A DNA stretch of 64,000 nucleotides, from positions 62,001 through 126,000 of the forward strand of contig JAJLPB010000008.1 in assembly GCA_025548565.1 (NCBI GenBank), written 5' to 3'. A program made the translations under genes and the position numbers. Below, piece after piece: positions 33,268-43,499 of this stretch (the first letter of the stretch is position 1; each line of letters begins with the position of its first letter). Source of the stretch: Rugamonas sp. A1-17. GTDB lineage: Bacteria; Pseudomonadota; Gammaproteobacteria; Burkholderiales; Burkholderiaceae_D. The notes under the pieces are model-generated. The model was not told the DNA's origin. It saw nothing but the letters and a program-made list of their open reading frames with translations, and searched no databases.

Positions 33268-35631
33268 TCAGTAGCTGAAGAAAACGCCACGGCCCGAGCC
33301 GCTGAGGTACACGCGCCCAGGCACGTTCTGGTCGGCCGCCAGGGTGCCGATGCCGCCGAACTGGTGCTTGTCATCGTTGATGCGATTCCAGGTGGCGCCG
33401 GCGTCGTCGGAGCGGTACACGCCCCACACGCCGTTGAACACGCCGACCACGTACACCGAAGCGGAATAGCTGGCGCCGACCGGCGCCTTGCCCAGGGCGA
33501 TGGAGGTGGCACCGTACACATCGGGGAACCAGGTCGACTCGCCAAAGATCGGCGCGGTCACGTTCAGCCTGGTCCAGGTCGCGCCCGAATCGAGCGAGTG
33601 CAGGATGCTCCTTCCGTCAACGATCCAGATGTCGCCTTCCGCGTTCGGATTGACCGCGATCGATGTGTACTTGGTCTCGGTGTTCCAGGTGCTGGCCGCG
33701 AAGGTGGCGCTATCGGTGAAGGTGCGGCCGCCGTCGGTGGACGTGTAGAAGTGCGGCGCCTCCGACCATTGCGCATACCATACGCCGCCCGCGTTGTACG
33801 CATACACCTTGTTCGGGTTCTTGCGGTCGGCCACCACCCGGTAGGAACGGTCGCCCAGGCGATTCAGGGCCGGCAGGTTGGTGTAGGTCCAGGTCGCGCC
33901 GTTGTCGGTCGTGTAGGCCGGCACCGACTGCGCCGGCGCCCAAACGATGTGGCCGGGTTTGAGGACCGCGATGTTCGATGCGTTGGTCATGTTGGCCAGC
34001 GCATCCGGATGGTTGGTCGGGAACGCCGTCCAGGTCACGCCCGCATCGGTGGAGTAGGCGCCGCCGGTGGTGTTGTTCCAGGCAGGGTTGCCGATCGTTG
34101 CGATGTAGTTCGGATCGGACCAGGCCATGTCGGAGCTGTACGTGTTTCCGCCGAACATATTGCGCGGGGTCATGCGCGTGGGCGCCTTGGTGAGTTCCGT
34201 CTGGACATGCGTACCGGTGTCCCCCATGGTGCGCAGCAGGGTGTAGGAGGCGCCGGGAGGCGGCGCCGTCAGGGCCATCGTCGCGGTTTCCTCCATGCCC
34301 TCGGAGACGAAGGTCCAGCTTGGCTTGGCCGCGGAGGCATTCCAGGTTTCCCACACGCCGCCGGCCACGTGCATGATGTGCTCACGGTTGTTCGGATCGA
34401 TCTCGACGTCGTCGACCCAGCCCGACCAGCCGTCGAAGGTGCCGCTGTGCGGCGCCATCGCGGAGATCTCGCGCCAGGTGGCGCCGGCGTCGTCCGACAG
34501 CTGCACCACGGGCTGGCCGTCCCAGTTGCCCCAGGAATTGGTGACGCCGAGCGCGATGCGGGTGGTGGCGCCGGTGCCGGACACCGACAGGCCGCCCATG
34601 CCGAAGTTGACGCCCCATGTTTGCGGGTCGTACTGTTTCAGCAGGGTCCAGTTGCTGCCGTCGAATTTGTACAGCCTCGACGGGCCACCGGCGCCGGGGC
34701 CGGTGTCCTTCGTGAAGGCCACGTACATCAAGCCGTCCTGGTTGCGCACCATGTGGGGAATGTAGAAGCCGGCCACGTCGGCGGGCGTGGCGATGCCGTT
34801 CCAGGTCGCGCCGCCGTCGGTGGTCTTGTACAGGCTGTAGTTCAGCCCCGCCACGGCGCCATAGTCCTTGCCGACGGCCGTGTAGATGGTCTGCGTGGCG
34901 TTGCCGGTGCCCTTGGTATCGGTGTCGAAGATCACCTGCTCCATGCCGACCACGCCTTTCCAGAGGACGGCTTCGATCTCCTGGTCGCTCATCGTGTGCG
35001 TCGCCAGCGACTGCACCTGGTTCCAGGTCCGGCCGTAATCGGCGCTCTTCCACAGACCGCTGGCGCGCGTGGCGTAGAACAGGATCGAAGGCTGGTTCGG
35101 GTCGACCATCAGGCGCTCGCCGACGGCGCGGCCCTGGCTGTTGCCGCCCGCCTGGAACGGCAGCTCGACGTACTCCCAGTTATCGCCGCGGTCGGTGGAA
35201 ATGTACAGGCGCGCTTTGCGCGTGCCGCCCAGATACAGGCCCGCGCTCATGTAGACACGCTTGTCGTCGTTCGGATCGAGGGCCATGGTTTCGCTGCCGT
35301 GGTAGAACTCCTCGGTGACGCCCATCATGTCCGTGATCGCGACCCAGGCTTTGGTCGCGGCGTTCCAACGGTAGACGCCACCGATGTCGGTGCGGGCGTA
35401 CCGCACGTCCGGGCTGGTCGGATGGAGCACCAGGCCGGGGACGTAGCCGCCGCCGCCGAACTTCACGCTTGCCCACCGGGTGGGCGCCGCCGGCCTGGCC
35501 GCGCCCCCTACGCTCATCAACGAAGCAAACTGCGGACCCTCCGCGGATGCGGTGCCCTCAGTCCCGCCACCGCAGCCGGCCAGCAGCGCGGCCAGCACGC
35601 AGGTGAGGGCGATGATTTCTTTTTTGTTCAT
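33268..35631 (-). CDS. GH74 xyloglucanase, lipoprotein
   Basis: Endo-type or oligosaccharide-specific xyloglucan-cleaving enzyme with a double seven-bladed beta-propeller. The 787-residue protein has a lipoprotein signal (LAALLAGC) and then the GH74 signature VRYARTDIGGVYRW at about residues 76-89. Many Asp-box type repeats follow (for example STDRGDNW, SADYGRTW, TTDGGATW, DDAGATW), as expected for sialidase-like propeller blades. Lipidation suggests surface or periplasmic anchoring. The start is the ATG after TTGGAGACTTAAT. It lies 36 bp after GH29 on the same strand. Confidence 0.93.
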   Translation of the reverse strand: MNKKEIIALTCVLAALLAGCGGGTEGTASAEGPQFASLMSVGGAARPAAPTRWASVKFGGGGYVPGLVLHPTSPDVRYARTDIGGVYRWNAATKAWVAITDMMGVTEEFYHGSETMALDPNDDKRVYMSAGLYLGGTRKARLYISTDRGDNWEYVELPFQAGGNSQGRAVGERLMVDPNQPSILFYATRASGLWKSADYGRTWNQVQSLATHTMSDQEIEAVLWKGVVGMEQVIFDTDTKGTGNATQTIYTAVGKDYGAVAGLNYSLYKTTDGGATWNGIATPADVAGFYIPHMVRNQDGLMYVAFTKDTGPGAGGPSRLYKFDGSNWTLLKQYDPQTWGVNFGMGGLSVSGTGATTRIALGVTNSWGNWDGQPVVQLSDDAGATWREISAMAPHSGTFDGWSGWVDDVEIDPNNREHIMHVAGGVWETWNASAAKPSWTFVSEGMEETATMALTAPPPGASYTLLRTMGDTGTHVQTELTKAPTRMTPRNMFGGNTYSSDMAWSDPNYIATIGNPAWNNTTGGAYSTDAGVTWTAFPTNHPDALANMTNASNIAVLKPGHIVWAPAQSVPAYTTDNGATWTYTNLPALNRLGDRSYRVVADRKNPNKVYAYNAGGVWYAQWSEAPHFYTSTDGGRTFTDSATFAASTWNTETKYTSIAVNPNAEGDIWIVDGRSILHSLDSGATWTRLNVTAPIFGESTWFPDVYGATSIALGKAPVGASYSASVYVVGVFNGVWGVYRSDDAGATWNRINDDKHQFGGIGTLAADQNVPGRVYLSGSGRGVFFSY

Positions 35632-35667
35632 ATTAAGTCTCCAAGAATAATAGTGAAAATGCGCTCT

Positions 35668-37275
35668 TCAAGAAATTTTCAAAGCGCTGGCGTACGCCAG
35701 GGCGGGCATATCGGCCGGCAGCGTGACCTGCAAGCCCTGGACGGTTTGTTCGAACGCCAGCGCACGCTTGGCGCCGAGCAGCTCGACCTGCCGGATGCGG
35801 CCCGGCAGGTGCGGACTGGCGCTGCCCATGGCCTCGATCGTCACCTTGCCCGTTGCCGGCCAGCCCATGAAGAAGGCGAACACGGTCTTGTCCTTGGCGG
35901 TGAAGCGCACATCGGCCGCCGAGAACGGCTTGCCCTGGCCCTCGTTGAAACCTTTGCCTGGCATCGGCGTGGCGGCCGCCTCCAGCGCCACCGGCCCTTC
36001 GCCGTACACGGCCCAAGGCCGGGTGTCGTAGATGGCCTCGCCATTGACCGCCATCCATCGCCCGATTTCCTCGACGATGGCGCGCTCCTGCTCGTCGATG
36101 GTGCCGTTGCCGCGCACCGGTACGCTCAGCAGCAGGTTGCCGTTTTTGCTGACCACGTCGATCAGCGTATGCACCACCGTCCGCGCGCTCTTGTAGCCCT
36201 TGCGCTCGTACAATGGCCGGTCGTAGTGCCAGCTGCCGATGCAGGTGCAGGTCTGCCATGGCAAGGGCTCGATCCGGTGGCTCTGGCCGCGCTCGATGTC
36301 CCATACCATGCTGCGGCGCTGCTGTGCATTGAGGATCTTGCCGTTGACGACGGCCTCGTTCCGGCCCTTGCTGGCGATGCTGCGGTTGTACATGTGCGCC
36401 GTCAGGCGCAAGCCAACATCGCTAAACGGGAACAATGGCAGTACCGCATCGTCGTAATACACCATGTCCGGATCGTAGTTGTCGATCAGTTCGCGCGTGC
36501 GGTTGAAGAACTTGTCGCAGTAAGCCTGGTCCGGGATGGCTGCGCCCGGCGCATGGTTTTGCGCGTACAGCGCCTGCGGATCCATCCCTTCCCACCAGGT
36601 GCCCTTGCCGTCGGCGCGGGTCAGATTGCCATCGTAGGGAATGCCGGCGTAGGGACCGTTCTTGTCGGCGCGCTGCGCATCCTCGAACCAGGTCCAGGTA
36701 CGCGCCGCATGCACGCTCACGCCGAAACGCATGCCGTTGGCGCGCGCGGCGCGGCGCCAGCCGCCGATCACGTCCTTGCCCGGGCCGACCTTGGTGGAAT
36801 TCCATTCCGGCTGGTAGCTGCTGTTGTACAGGTCGAGGTTGTCATGATGGTTCGCCAGCGCCATGAAGTACCTGGCCCCTGCCTTCTTATACAAGGCCAG
36901 CAGCGCCTCCGGATCCCAACGCCCGGCCTTCCATTGATGGATCACATCCTTGAAGCCGAACTTGGACGGGTGGCCGTACTTCGCCACATGGTAGCGGTAG
37001 TGAGCACTGCCTTCCTCATACATGCCGCGCGCATACCAGTCGCCATGTTCCGGTTCGCACTGCGGCCCCCAGTGCGCCCAGATGCCGAACTTGGCGTTGC
37101 GGAACCAGTCCGGCGTCTCGTAGGCCGACAGCGAATCCCAGGTGGGCGCGAACGGGCCGGCCGCGATCGTCCCGGTGCCGGTTTGCGTCCGCGCGTCGGC
37201 CGCGCGCGCATAAGGCGACAGGGCGACGGCTGGAATTACCGCGCCCAAATGCTTCAGTAATTGTCGTCGTTTCAA
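35668..37275 (-). CDS. GH29 alpha-L-fucosidase, Tat-type signal
   Basis: Would remove terminal fucose from xyloglucan side chains. GH29 motifs include WFRNAKFGIWAHWGP near the N-terminus and YFMALANHHDNLDLY. The start is not obvious: an ATG at 37329 has no ribosome site, whereas TTG at 37275 follows AGGAG with a 5-base spacer and yields (M)KRRQLLKHLGAVIPAVALS, a twin-arginine signal, and 535 residues. I therefore use TTG. It is first of a minus-strand unit GH29-GH74-PEP-CTERM and divergent from GH28. Confidence 0.92.
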   Translation of the reverse strand: MKRRQLLKHLGAVIPAVALSPYARAADARTQTGTGTIAAGPFAPTWDSLSAYETPDWFRNAKFGIWAHWGPQCEPEHGDWYARGMYEEGSAHYRYHVAKYGHPSKFGFKDVIHQWKAGRWDPEALLALYKKAGARYFMALANHHDNLDLYNSSYQPEWNSTKVGPGKDVIGGWRRAARANGMRFGVSVHAARTWTWFEDAQRADKNGPYAGIPYDGNLTRADGKGTWWEGMDPQALYAQNHAPGAAIPDQAYCDKFFNRTRELIDNYDPDMVYYDDAVLPLFPFSDVGLRLTAHMYNRSIASKGRNEAVVNGKILNAQQRRSMVWDIERGQSHRIEPLPWQTCTCIGSWHYDRPLYERKGYKSARTVVHTLIDVVSKNGNLLLSVPVRGNGTIDEQERAIVEEIGRWMAVNGEAIYDTRPWAVYGEGPVALEAAATPMPGKGFNEGQGKPFSAADVRFTAKDKTVFAFFMGWPATGKVTIEAMGSASPHLPGRIRQVELLGAKRALAFEQTVQGLQVTLPADMPALAYASALKIS

Positions 37276-37499
37276 AATCACTCCTGTGTGTGCCAAGCGA
37301 GAGGCGCGGAGCTCATTGTGCGAGCACATCCGCAGCGCCGCAATTGCCTTATTTCTGAATCCGCATTGTTAAATTGAATGTGCACCGCGACCACTCGGTG
37401 ACCTCGATGGCCGGGCCGGAGTGACGTAAATTTGTATATCGGGCGGAGCGAAAAAGGCACTGGCCGGATTGTTGGCACGGACCTACACTATGCGATCCG
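37276..37499. promoter_or_regulatory. Divergent GH29/GH28 promoter region
   Basis: A 224-bp gap between two divergent glycoside hydrolase genes must hold promoters for both. It contains an AT-rich centre (37343-37380) and a ribosome site AGGAG for GH29. I find no strong palindrome and no well-spaced -35/-10 pair I would defend. Confidence 0.4.
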
Positions 37500-39107
37500 A
37501 TGGCATTCACGAAAGCTACCTTGCTACCTGTACGCAGACAATTCCTGGCACGGGCGATTGCGCTTGCTGCCGCGCTGCCGGCGTGCGCGCTGGCGGCGCC
37601 GCCCATACCAACGAGCTCGCTGTTCGACGTCAAGCGCTTCGGCGCCAAGGGCGACGGCCGCACGCTCGACTCGCCGGCGGTCAATGCTGCCATTGTCGCG
37701 GCGGCGGCCGCGGGCGGGGGCACCGTGTATTTTCCGCCGGGGCGCTACCTGTCGGCGTCGATCAGGCTCAAGAGCAACATCACGCTCTACCTGGAAGCGG
37801 GCGCGGTGATCGAAGCGGTTGACGCGAGCGTGGCGCGCTACGATCTGCCCGAGCCGAATGAGGCGGGCGGCAACTATCAGGACTACGGCCACAGCCACTG
37901 GCAAAACAGCCTGATCTGGGGTATCGGCCTGGACCACGTGGCCATCGTGGGCGGCGGCTTAATCCATGGCAAAGGCTTGAATAGCGGCCACGACAAGTAC
38001 ACCGGCAACTACACCGACAAGCCGGACCAGCCCGGCGAGGGCGACAAGGCGATCGCGCTGTGCGAGTGCCGCAACGTGACCTTGCGCGATTTTTCGATCT
38101 TGCATGGCGGCCATTTCGGCATACTGGCGACCGGCTGCTCCAATATGCTGATCGACCACTTGACCATCGACACCAACCGCGACGGCATGGATATCGACGC
38201 GTGCAGCAATGTGCGCGTCACGCATTGCAGCCTGAATACGCCCTGGGACGATGCGATTTGCCTCAAGGCCAGCTACGGCCTGGGCCGCATCCAGCACTGC
38301 GAAAACATCACGATCTCCGATTGCATGGTGGCGGGGAATTTCGACGAGGGCAGCCTGATCGACGGCACGTTCAAGCGCAGTGCGCCGGAATACCGGTCGG
38401 GTCTATACGGCCGCATCAAGCTGGGCACCGAATCGAATGGCGACTTCAAGAACATCACCATCACGAACTGCATTTTCGACACGTGCCGCGGCCTGGCGAT
38501 CGAGAGCGTGGACGGTTCGCACATCGAGGACGTGACGATTTCCAACATCACCATGCGCAACGTGGTGAACGATCCGATCTTCATACGTTTGGGCGCGCGC
38601 CTGCGCGGGCCGAATAAGCCGCCGGTGGGCACCATCAAGCGCATCAATATCAGCAATATTGTGGTCTCCGGTGCGTACCGCAATCACGCCAGCACCATCG
38701 CCGGGCTGGCGGGGCATCCGATCGAGGACATTCGCATCAGCAATGTGCAGATAGAAACGCAGGGTGGCGGCGATGCGGCCTGGAGCGCGTTGGTGCCGCC
38801 CGAACTTCCCGATGGGTATCCGGAACCCGGCATGTTCGGCAAGGCGCCGGCGTACGCGTTTTACCTGCGTCACGCGAAGGCGATCGAGGTTCATCACGTC
38901 AAGGTCGGCTACGTCCTGCCCGAGGGGCGAACCGCGGTCGTGCTGGACGATGTCAGCGATGCCAGCTTCCATGCAGTCAATCTGCAGCGCGGGCAAGGCG
39001 GGGCGGCGCTGTTCGCGCTGCGCGGGGTCAGCCAGTTCTCCGCCAAGGACGTGCGCGGCATGCCGGACCGCGAGGTCACGGGGAGTGTGGATGCGCTGAC
39101 ATTGTAG
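37500..39107 (+). CDS. GH28 polygalacturonase-family glycosidase, Tat-type signal
   Basis: Right-handed beta-helix hydrolase of the pectin-active GH28 family. The 535-residue protein has a signal with paired arginines (LLPVRRQFLARAIALAAALPACALA). It then has the pectate-lyase-like opening FDVKRFGAKGDGRTLDSPAVNAA. Catalytic-region motifs are NRDGMDID, PWDDAICLKA, GHFGILATG and GRIKLG, matching the NxD, DD, GHG-like and RIK elements. Catalytic aspartates are present; the His of the usual GHG is in GGHFG. It is divergent from GH29. Substrate may be polygalacturonan or a xylo/rhamno-galacturonan fragment. Confidence 0.92.
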   Translation: MAFTKATLLPVRRQFLARAIALAAALPACALAAPPIPTSSLFDVKRFGAKGDGRTLDSPAVNAAIVAAAAAGGGTVYFPPGRYLSASIRLKSNITLYLEAGAVIEAVDASVARYDLPEPNEAGGNYQDYGHSHWQNSLIWGIGLDHVAIVGGGLIHGKGLNSGHDKYTGNYTDKPDQPGEGDKAIALCECRNVTLRDFSILHGGHFGILATGCSNMLIDHLTIDTNRDGMDIDACSNVRVTHCSLNTPWDDAICLKASYGLGRIQHCENITISDCMVAGNFDEGSLIDGTFKRSAPEYRSGLYGRIKLGTESNGDFKNITITNCIFDTCRGLAIESVDGSHIEDVTISNITMRNVVNDPIFIRLGARLRGPNKPPVGTIKRINISNIVVSGAYRNHASTIAGLAGHPIEDIRISNVQIETQGGGDAAWSALVPPELPDGYPEPGMFGKAPAYAFYLRHAKAIEVHHVKVGYVLPEGRTAVVLDDVSDASFHAVNLQRGQGGAALFALRGVSQFSAKDVRGMPDREVTGSVDALTL

Positions 39108-39272
39108 CCGGGCGCTGTTCCCCGGTTCTCGCGCCCATACCGCGCCCGCGACGCTGGTAACCAATCCCATTGTGGTGCCATGGATTAATGGTAATCTTAA
39201 AAAAAACTATGTGCCTTTAGGGTATAAGACGCAAATATCTGCGGGGATTTTTTTATGGATGGAGCCTGATTC

Positions 39273-39980
39273 TTGGATCATAACGTCGTTAATCTGTGGC
39301 CGCTGCTCGGCGTGGCCGTCATCGTTCTGGGCTTCGCGCTGCGCGCCCATCCTGTACTGGTGGTGATCGTGGCCTGCGCCGTCACCGGCTTTGCCGCCGC
39401 CATGCCGGTCGAGCATTTGCTCGCCACGCTGGGAGCGGCCTTCATCAAGACCCGCAACCTGCCATTGATCCTGCTGCTGCCGCTGGCCGCCATCGGCCTC
39501 TTGGAGCGCTTCGGATTGAAGGAGCACGCGCAGGCGTCGATCGCGCGCATCAAGTCCGCCACCACCGGCCGCCTGCTGATCGTCTACCTGGCGATCCGCG
39601 AGATCAGCGCCGCTTTCGGCCTGACCAGCATCGGCGGCCATCCGAACATGGTGCGTCCGCTGATCGCGCCGATGGCGGAGGGCGCGGCCGAGGTGCGCTA
39701 CCCGGCGCTGACCGCGGAGCTGCGCCACCGCATCCGCGCCATGTCCGCCGCCACCGACAACGTCGGCCTGTTCTTCGGCGAAGACGTGTTCGTGGCCTTC
39801 GGCGCCATCCTGCTGATGCAGACCATCCTGCGCGGCGAAGGGCTGGAGGTCGATCCGCTGCACATGGCGCTGTGGGGCATACCGACCGCGGTGACGGCCT
39901 TCCTCATCCACTCCTGGCGCCTGCACCGGCTGGATGCGCAGATCGCCCGCGCCATGCTGGCGGTGAAGGAGCCGGCATGA
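39273..39980 (+). CDS. DUF969 membrane protein, putative 5-oxoproline transporter subunit
   Basis: A 235-residue polytopic membrane protein recognisable as DUF969 from LPLILLLPLAAIGLLERFGLKEHAQ and FGLTSIGGHPNMVRPL. The start is TTG at 39273, with GGAG eight bases upstream; there is no ATG that would include the conserved first segment. Its end overlaps the next gene by ATGA. DUF969-DUF979 pairs commonly sit beside pyroglutamyl peptidase or 5-oxoprolinase genes and are proposed to carry 5-oxoproline; here pcp follows. The transport function is inferred from context. Confidence 0.88.
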   Translation: MDHNVVNLWPLLGVAVIVLGFALRAHPVLVVIVACAVTGFAAAMPVEHLLATLGAAFIKTRNLPLILLLPLAAIGLLERFGLKEHAQASIARIKSATTGRLLIVYLAIREISAAFGLTSIGGHPNMVRPLIAPMAEGAAEVRYPALTAELRHRIRAMSAATDNVGLFFGEDVFVAFGAILLMQTILRGEGLEVDPLHMALWGIPTAVTAFLIHSWRLHRLDAQIARAMLAVKEPA

Positions 39981-40933
39981 TACTCAAGCTCGAATATTTC
40001 TACTATGTGCTGGGCGCCATGCTGCTGCTGGTCGCCTGGATGTCGCTGACGGACAAGCACAATCCCAAGCGCTGGTCCAGCGCCTTGTTCTGGGCTTTGT
40101 ACGCGGTGGTCTACCTGGCCGGCGACTTCCTGCCGCCGGTGGCGGCGGGCGTGCTGATGGTGGTGATGGCGCTGATCGCCGGCTTCGGCGGCGTGGCGCT
40201 GGGCCGCTACGGCGAGCGCACGCAGGAAGAGCGCAAGAGCAGCGCGCAGCGTCTCGGCCATCGGCTGCTGATCCCTGCGTTGATCATCCCCGCCACCACG
40301 GTGATCGGCTCCACGCTGCTCAAGGATGTGCACCTGGGGAGCATGCTGCTGCTCGACCCGAAGAACGCCACCTTGGCCAGCCTGGGTTGCGGCTCCTTGT
40401 TCGCGGTGGTCACGGCCTGCTGGCTGACCCGCGCCACGCCGATGCAGGCGATGCGCGAATCGCGCCGCCTGATCGACCATCTGGGCTGGGCGGTGGTGCT
40501 GCCGCACATGCTGGCGGTGCTAGGCCTGCTGTTCACCGAAGCCGGCATGGGCAAGGCGGTGGCGCATGTGGTCACGTCCTACATCAACCTCGACGTGCGG
40601 CTGGTGGCGGTGGCGGTGTACTGCATCGGCATGGCGCTGTTCACCGTCATCATGGGGAATGGCTTCGCGGCGTTTCCGGTGATCGCGGGCGGCGTCGGCA
40701 TCCCGGTGCTGGTCGGCGTGTACCACGCCAATCCGGCGGTGATGGCGGCGATCGGCATGTTCAGCGCCTACTGCGGCACCCTGATGACGCCCATGGCCGC
40801 CAACTTCAACATCGTGCCCGCCGCGCTGTTGGAACTGCCCGACAAGAACGCCGTCGTGAAGATTCAACTGGGCACCGCATTGCCGCTATTGCTTGCTAAT
40901 ATAGCACTTCTTTATTTTTTGATGAACATGTGA
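39977..40933 (+). CDS. DUF979 membrane protein, partner of DUF969
   Basis: Inner-membrane protein of 318 residues with about nine hydrophobic segments. Recognisable DUF979 stretches are LGAMLLLVAWMSLTDKHNPKR, NGFAAFPVIAGGVGIPVLVG and YCGTLMTPMAANFNIVPAALLEL. The start overlaps the stop of the DUF969 gene (ATGA), so the two are probably made in fixed ratio and act as one transporter. pcp begins 59 bp downstream. Confidence 0.88.
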   Translation: MILKLEYFYYVLGAMLLLVAWMSLTDKHNPKRWSSALFWALYAVVYLAGDFLPPVAAGVLMVVMALIAGFGGVALGRYGERTQEERKSSAQRLGHRLLIPALIIPATTVIGSTLLKDVHLGSMLLLDPKNATLASLGCGSLFAVVTACWLTRATPMQAMRESRRLIDHLGWAVVLPHMLAVLGLLFTEAGMGKAVAHVVTSYINLDVRLVAVAVYCIGMALFTVIMGNGFAAFPVIAGGVGIPVLVGVYHANPAVMAAIGMFSAYCGTLMTPMAANFNIVPAALLELPDKNAVVKIQLGTALPLLLANIALLYFLMNM

Positions 40934-40992
40934 CGGACATGTGACTTGGAGTAGAGTAGCGCACAAACAAGCGCGGCAATCGGAGTATGTAG

Positions 40993-41643
40993 ATGAAAAA
41001 GATAATATTGTTGACCGGGTTCGAGCCGTTTAACAAGGAGACCATCAATCCCTCGTGGGAAGCGGTACGCGCTCTCGCGGAATGGCATGAAGGCGACTTC
41101 GTGGTCCATGCGCGCCAGCTGCCGTGCGTGTTCGGGCAGGCCAGCAAGGTGCTGCACCAGGCGGTGGAAGAGCTCCAGCCCAGCATCGTGATCGCGGTCG
41201 GGCAGGCCGGCGGCCGGGTCGATCTGTCGGTGGAGCGCATCGCCATCAACATCGACGACGCGCCCATCGCCGACAACCAGAAACGGCAGCTGGTCGACCA
41301 GCCCATCGTCACCAACGGCCCGGCGGCCTACTTTTCCACACTGCCGATCAAGGCGATCGTGCATGCGCTGCGCGAGGCGGGGCTGCCGTCGTCGGTGTCG
41401 CAGTCGGCGGGCACGTATGTGTGCAACCACGTGTTCTATAGCCTGATGCACCAGGCGCACGAATGGGGCACGACGATGCGCGCCGGCTTTATCCACATCC
41501 CATATCTGCCGCAACAGGCGGCCGCGCATCCGGGCGCGGCCAGCATGAAGCTGGAGGACATGATCGAAGGCCTGCGCATCGCCATCCGCACCACACTGGC
41601 CCACGACGTGGACACGCGCGAGGCGGGCGGCGTGACGCACTAA
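40993..41643 (+). CDS. pcp: Pyrrolidone-carboxylate (pyroglutamyl) peptidase I
   Basis: Cytoplasmic cysteine peptidase releasing N-terminal pyroglutamate from peptides. The 216-residue length is normal. The family opening is ILLTGFEPFNKETINPSWEAV. Active-site elements are AVGQAGGR, Cys in SAGTYVCNHVFY and His in GFIHIPYLP. The start follows CGGAG. It completes the DUF969-DUF979-pcp set, suggesting pyroglutamate or pyroglutamyl peptide use. The stop overlaps that of the convergent LysR gene. Confidence 0.95.
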   Translation: MKKIILLTGFEPFNKETINPSWEAVRALAEWHEGDFVVHARQLPCVFGQASKVLHQAVEELQPSIVIAVGQAGGRVDLSVERIAINIDDAPIADNQKRQLVDQPIVTNGPAAYFSTLPIKAIVHALREAGLPSSVSQSAGTYVCNHVFYSLMHQAHEWGTTMRAGFIHIPYLPQQAAAHPGAASMKLEDMIEGLRIAIRTTLAHDVDTREAGGVTH

Positions 41644-42548
41644 GCCCCGGGCTTGACGGGGTTGAGGATGTTGAGGAAAGCCCGCACCACCGGCGCGTCG
41701 TCCAGCGTGGTGTAGGTGATGTACAAATTCGCCGACGGCGGATTGGTGCGGATCGGCAGGAACACCACGCCCGGCCAGCCGATGCGGCTGGTGGTCTCCG
41801 GCAGCAGCGCCACACCCAGGCCCGCGCCCACCATCGCCAGCAGCGTCTGCGGCTCGGACGCTTCCTGGAATATGGTCGGCTGGAAGCCGGCCTTCACACA
41901 GCACTGGATCAGGTAGCGCGGGAAGGACGACTTGTCCAGCGCCAGCGTCAGCATCGGCTCCTCGGCGATGTCGGTCAGCTCGATCGCTTCCTGCTTGGCC
42001 AGCGGGTGATGCTCGTTGATGGCCACGCACACGTCCTCGCGGAAGCACAGCTCCTGGCGCAGGTTGTCGTTCCGCAGATCGTCCTCGTCCAGCTTCGGCT
42101 CGCGCCAGAAGCCGACGTCGATCTGCTTGGCGCGCAGCGCTTCGTATTGCAGCGTCGGTCCCAGTTCGTGCAGGGTCCAGCTCACGCGCGGGAACTTGGT
42201 CTGGAACTCTTCCAGCAAACTCGGTATCGGCCCCCACATCGCCGAGCCGACGATGCCCACCCGCAGCCGTCCCACTTCGCCGCGGTCGATCTGGCGGATG
42301 GTGTCGATGGTCATGCGCATCTTGCCCAGCAGGTCGGACGCTTCGCTCATCAACGCCTTGCCCGCCACCGTCAGCTCGAAGGTGCGGGTGGTGCGGGCGA
42401 ACAGCTTCACGCCCAGTTCACTTTCCAGCTTCATGATCTGCTGGCTCAAAGGCGGCTGCGAAATGTGCAGCCGCTCGGCGGCGCGGCTGAAACTCTTTTC
42501 TTCTGCGACGGCGAGGAAGTATCGTAGTTGTTTCAGATCGATGGACAT
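41640..42548 (-). CDS. LysR-family transcriptional regulator
   Basis: A 302-residue regulator with the standard N-terminal LysR helix-turn-helix (LKQLRYFLAVAEEKSFSRAAERL, then ISQPPLSQQIMKLE) and a C-terminal effector-binding domain. It follows psuG by 28 bp on the same strand, so it is probably co-transcribed with psuK-psuG. Alternatively it could act on the convergent pcp operon or an unlinked target. No divergent gene is present, so the usual clue to a LysR target is missing. Confidence 0.9.
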   Translation of the reverse strand: MSIDLKQLRYFLAVAEEKSFSRAAERLHISQPPLSQQIMKLESELGVKLFARTTRTFELTVAGKALMSEASDLLGKMRMTIDTIRQIDRGEVGRLRVGIVGSAMWGPIPSLLEEFQTKFPRVSWTLHELGPTLQYEALRAKQIDVGFWREPKLDEDDLRNDNLRQELCFREDVCVAINEHHPLAKQEAIELTDIAEEPMLTLALDKSSFPRYLIQCCVKAGFQPTIFQEASEPQTLLAMVGAGLGVALLPETTSRIGWPGVVFLPIRTNPPSANLYITYTTLDDAPVVRAFLNILNPVKPGA

Positions 42549-42576
42549 GGCGTTCTTTGGGCGATGTGGTTCGATG

Positions 42577-43488
<912 letters not shown>

Positions 43489-43499
43489 GGTGTGATTCC

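Noticed and set aside
33364..37260. Very long plus-strand open frame (1298 codons) opposite GH74 and GH29
   Set aside because: It lies antisense to two well-supported glycoside hydrolases; its composition (Arg, His, Val, Gly-rich) is the usual artefact of GC-rich third positions and it has no recognisable domain.
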